64,000 nt of DNA, from assembly GCA_033239005.1 (NCBI GenBank), contig BSQZ01000009.1, positions 8,423,252 through 8,487,251 of the forward strand, read 5' to 3'. Position numbers and translations under genes: made by a program. The notes beneath the pieces were generated by a model. The model was given only the letters and a program-made list of their open reading frames with translations, was not told the origin of the DNA and searched no databases. The stretch is from Lamellibrachia satsuma. Its lineage: Eukaryota > Annelida > Polychaeta > Sabellida > Siboglinidae. Positions 62,341-64,000 of the stretch are shown here, in pieces; position 1 is the first letter of the stretch, and each line of letters begins with the position of its first letter.

Positions 62341-62733
62341 TACGTTTTATGTTATGGCTGCACTAATGGGAAACTTATATGTGAAAAAAGTTTCTTTTTT
62401 GCGATATGATTTTTTTTCTTCAAATTTAACACATTAATAATGAATATTATATTAAACTCTTCATTTCTGAATTACTATTTCAGCTCATGCTTTGCCGCTT
62501 CACGTGTGCACTGCTACACTTGATATAAATGATATTAACCGTAAAATGCAAACATACAAATTAAGCTTTTATTTTACCGTTACTCTGTATCGTCAACTGG
62601 TTCTTTTTGTGAGAATGTCCCATATATGGATATATGGATATAGATAGAGTATATCCAATAATAGAATAGGTCACATTCGTGAGACTTTAATATATTTCTT
62701 ACCCGTGGGAACATCGGGCACGAGGAAGCTGTA

Positions 62734-63501
62734 TTAGCCGAGGTCAGAGCGGAATATTCGTGGTCGAAAGAACCTAGTCGAGTATCGCTTTCCCGGATCG
62801 GCACGGAACGGTGATCGTTTGCCCAAATCTCCTCGAAAGGCCGTTCGCTTGCCCAAATCTCCCCGGAATGGAATGCGTTTGCCCAAGTCACCTCGAAAGG
62901 GCGTTCGTTTGCCCAAGTCACCTCGAAAGGGCGTTCGTTTGCCCAAGTCACCTCGAAAGGGCGTTCGTTTGCCCAAGTCTCCGCGGAATGGTACGCGTTT
63001 GCCCAAGTCACCCCGGAAGGCTGTTCGCTTGCCCAAGTCACCTCGGAAGGCTGTTCGCTTGCCCAAGTCACCTCGGAGAGGAACTCGTTTCCCTGGATCT
63101 CCCTGAAATTGGAACCGTTTGCCCAAGTCGCCCCGGAATTCATCCCGCTTGTCCAAAGCCGCTCGGAAAGCTCGCTTCCCTAAGTCTGCCCTGAAGGGAA
63201 CCCGTTTCCCCAGATCCCCGCGGAACGGTTGTCGTTTGCCCAAATCTCCCCGAAATGCCGCTCGCTTTTCGTCGGAGTCATCGTCGTCCTCGTTTCGTTT
63301 GCCCAAATCGCCTCGGAATTGGGCACGTTTGTCCAGTTCTTCACGTAGCCAGTCGTCATCGTAGTCGTGTAGTGGACTGTGGCCTTCGCCGAACGTGTCC
63401 CGTCGCTGCCGGTCAGCCGAAGTTACACTAATGTCGCCCGAAGACTGCCGGAGGACAGCGAACAGCAGCAGCGTCACAGCTGCCCATATCAAAGCTGCCA
63501 T
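62734..63501 (-). CDS. DL-3: secreted multi-copy DL-amide peptide precursor
   Basis: The 255-aa product looks like a neuropeptide precursor entering the secretory pathway. The ATG follows GGTTCTGTTGTAG|AAAATGG, the acceptor shared by the family. Residues 1-22 form the signal peptide (WAAVTLLLFAVLRQSSG), followed by ADRQRRD and HSPLHDYDDDW. Sixteen units then end in Gly-Lys-Arg: AQFRGDL, AAFRGDL, QPFRGDL, VPFRADL, DEFRGDL, FQFQGDP, VPLRGDL, TAFRGDL (x3), VPFRGDL, TPFRGDL (x3), IPFRGDL and SPFRADP. There is one acidic spacer, NEDDDDSDEKR, and one unit (AFRAALDKR) without the amidation Gly. Known rule: KR is cut by prohormone convertases and Gly becomes a C-terminal amide. The last peptide, YSTRFFRPRIFRSDL-Gly, ends at the stop codon. 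The donor at 62702 follows the stop. The C-terminal motif recalls annelid 'DLamide' peptides, but orthology is not shown. Confidence 0.88.
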   Translation of the reverse strand: MAALIWAAVTLLLFAVLRQSSGDISVTSADRQRRDTFGEGHSPLHDYDDDWLREELDKRAQFRGDLGKRNEDDDDSDEKRAAFRGDLGKRQPFRGDLGKRVPFRADLGKRAFRAALDKRDEFRGDLGKRFQFQGDPGKRVPLRGDLGKRTAFRGDLGKRTAFRGDLGKRVPFRGDLGKRTPFRGDLGKRTPFRGDLGKRTPFRGDLGKRIPFRGDLGKRTAFRGDLGKRSPFRADPGKRYSTRFFRPRIFRSDLG

Positions 63502-64000
63502 TTTCTACAACAGAACCATCAACACATATTGATAAACGGTTGTGGATTCGTCAAACAAATACATATTTTGGAGAACAAACAACAAGTAATTATTTGCTGA
63601 CGTCCGCAATAAATCGGGGTAATAGCATTGCGTGGGGAACATGCACATTTTGATCAAACAATTCAACGAACTCTTCCATACGGCTGGTGCGAGCTACGTT
63701 CGTGAGCGTTGTTGATGTTACCCTTAGTACACCAACGTGCTCTGGGCATTTGTCCAAACGCACTTCTACGCTGTTGTGTTTTCCTAAGACAAAACGTCAC
63801 CAACTTCTCGAGATCAAATTGGTTTACAACATATTGATGCATGTGCAATAGAGGCAGGTATGTCAAGCGATGCACTTTGTTGAACTCAACCACGTCATAT
63901 GTCTGCACGGAGCGGTGAAGTGGTGCTCTGATGAAGTCACAAGTAGGAACAGCTTAATCAAAATTTAAATCTCGACTTTTCGCGCATTTATAAAAGATTT
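63502..64000 (-). other. DL-3 upstream intron, first exon not found
   Basis: The minus strand just upstream of the coding exon keeps the family intron end (CACAACCGTTTATCAATATG, TGTTGATGGTTCTGTTGTAG). A TTTATAAA lies at 63986-63993, but no first-exon donor comparable to DL-2 is evident, so the promoter may lie beyond the window. Confidence 0.4.

Noticed and set aside
62811..63194. + strand open frames rich in CPSHLERAFV or [10 protein letters not shown] repeats over DL-3
   Set aside because: They are antisense shadows of the 30-bp coding repeat, with no signal peptide or splice context on that strand.

Overview
This is a window of animal nuclear DNA. Evidence: spliced genes with GT-AG introns, polyadenylation signals, LINE, hAT, Harbinger-like and Ginger-like transposon remnants, a tRNA-derived SINE head, and very abundant microsatellites and minisatellites. 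No rRNA gene, intact tRNA gene, CRISPR array or operon is seen. The coding content (secreted precursors packed with Gly-Lys-Arg amidation/cleavage sites) and the transposon mix suggest a marine invertebrate, most likely a lophotrochozoan such as a mollusc, annelid or relative. The species cannot be fixed from the sequence.

The only convincing host genes form one family of neuropeptide-like precursors. DL-1 lies on + at 6.9-8.3 kb, DL-2 on - at 24.5-24.0 kb, DL-3 on - at 63.5-62.7 kb, and a relic DL-4 on - at 30.5-30.2 kb. Each intact locus has one coding exon starting a few bases after a conserved splice acceptor, with signal peptide, pro-region, many short -xFRGDL-Gly-Lys-Arg- units and a conserved C-terminal peptide. 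A conserved downstream exon and, at three loci, a conserved intronic block follow. DL-3 is nearly perfect and predicts about 17 amidated peptides ending in DL-amide or close variants. DL-1 is an internally triplicated, diverged version and DL-2 is short and diverged. Flanking segments are also shared between loci, so the cluster grew by segmental duplication and was then broken up by transposons.

40.3-48.8 kb holds a large transposon with about 1.1-kb, internally repetitive terminal inverted repeats. Its gene has a TATA promoter, a probable 5' UTR intron, a Gypsy/Ginger-type DDE integrase, then in the same frame after one TAG an OTU-type cysteine protease, and after a frame change an F-box-like segment. 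The right end carries tandem copies of the repeat and an ACCGGT-type minisatellite.

The rest is accessory or decayed DNA: LINE fragments (3.1, 5.2, 13.6, 14.1, 21.2-22.9, 25.4, 26.4-26.8, 28.5, 31.5 and 62 kb), a 782-bp hAT derivative with an exact 8-bp target-site duplication (18.65-19.44 kb), a foldback family (10.8-12.1 and 19.7-20.1 kb), a Harbinger-like MADF exon (38.5 kb), a ~500-bp inverted duplicate pair (39.2 and 57.8 kb), satellites with units of 16, 18, 22, 24, 27, 38, 53 and 82 bp, and about ten long (TA)n arrays. Large parts of 12-13.6, 26.8-27.6, 28.9-30.2, 32.2-33.3, 33.9-35.3 and 48.8-50.2 kb show nothing recognisable.
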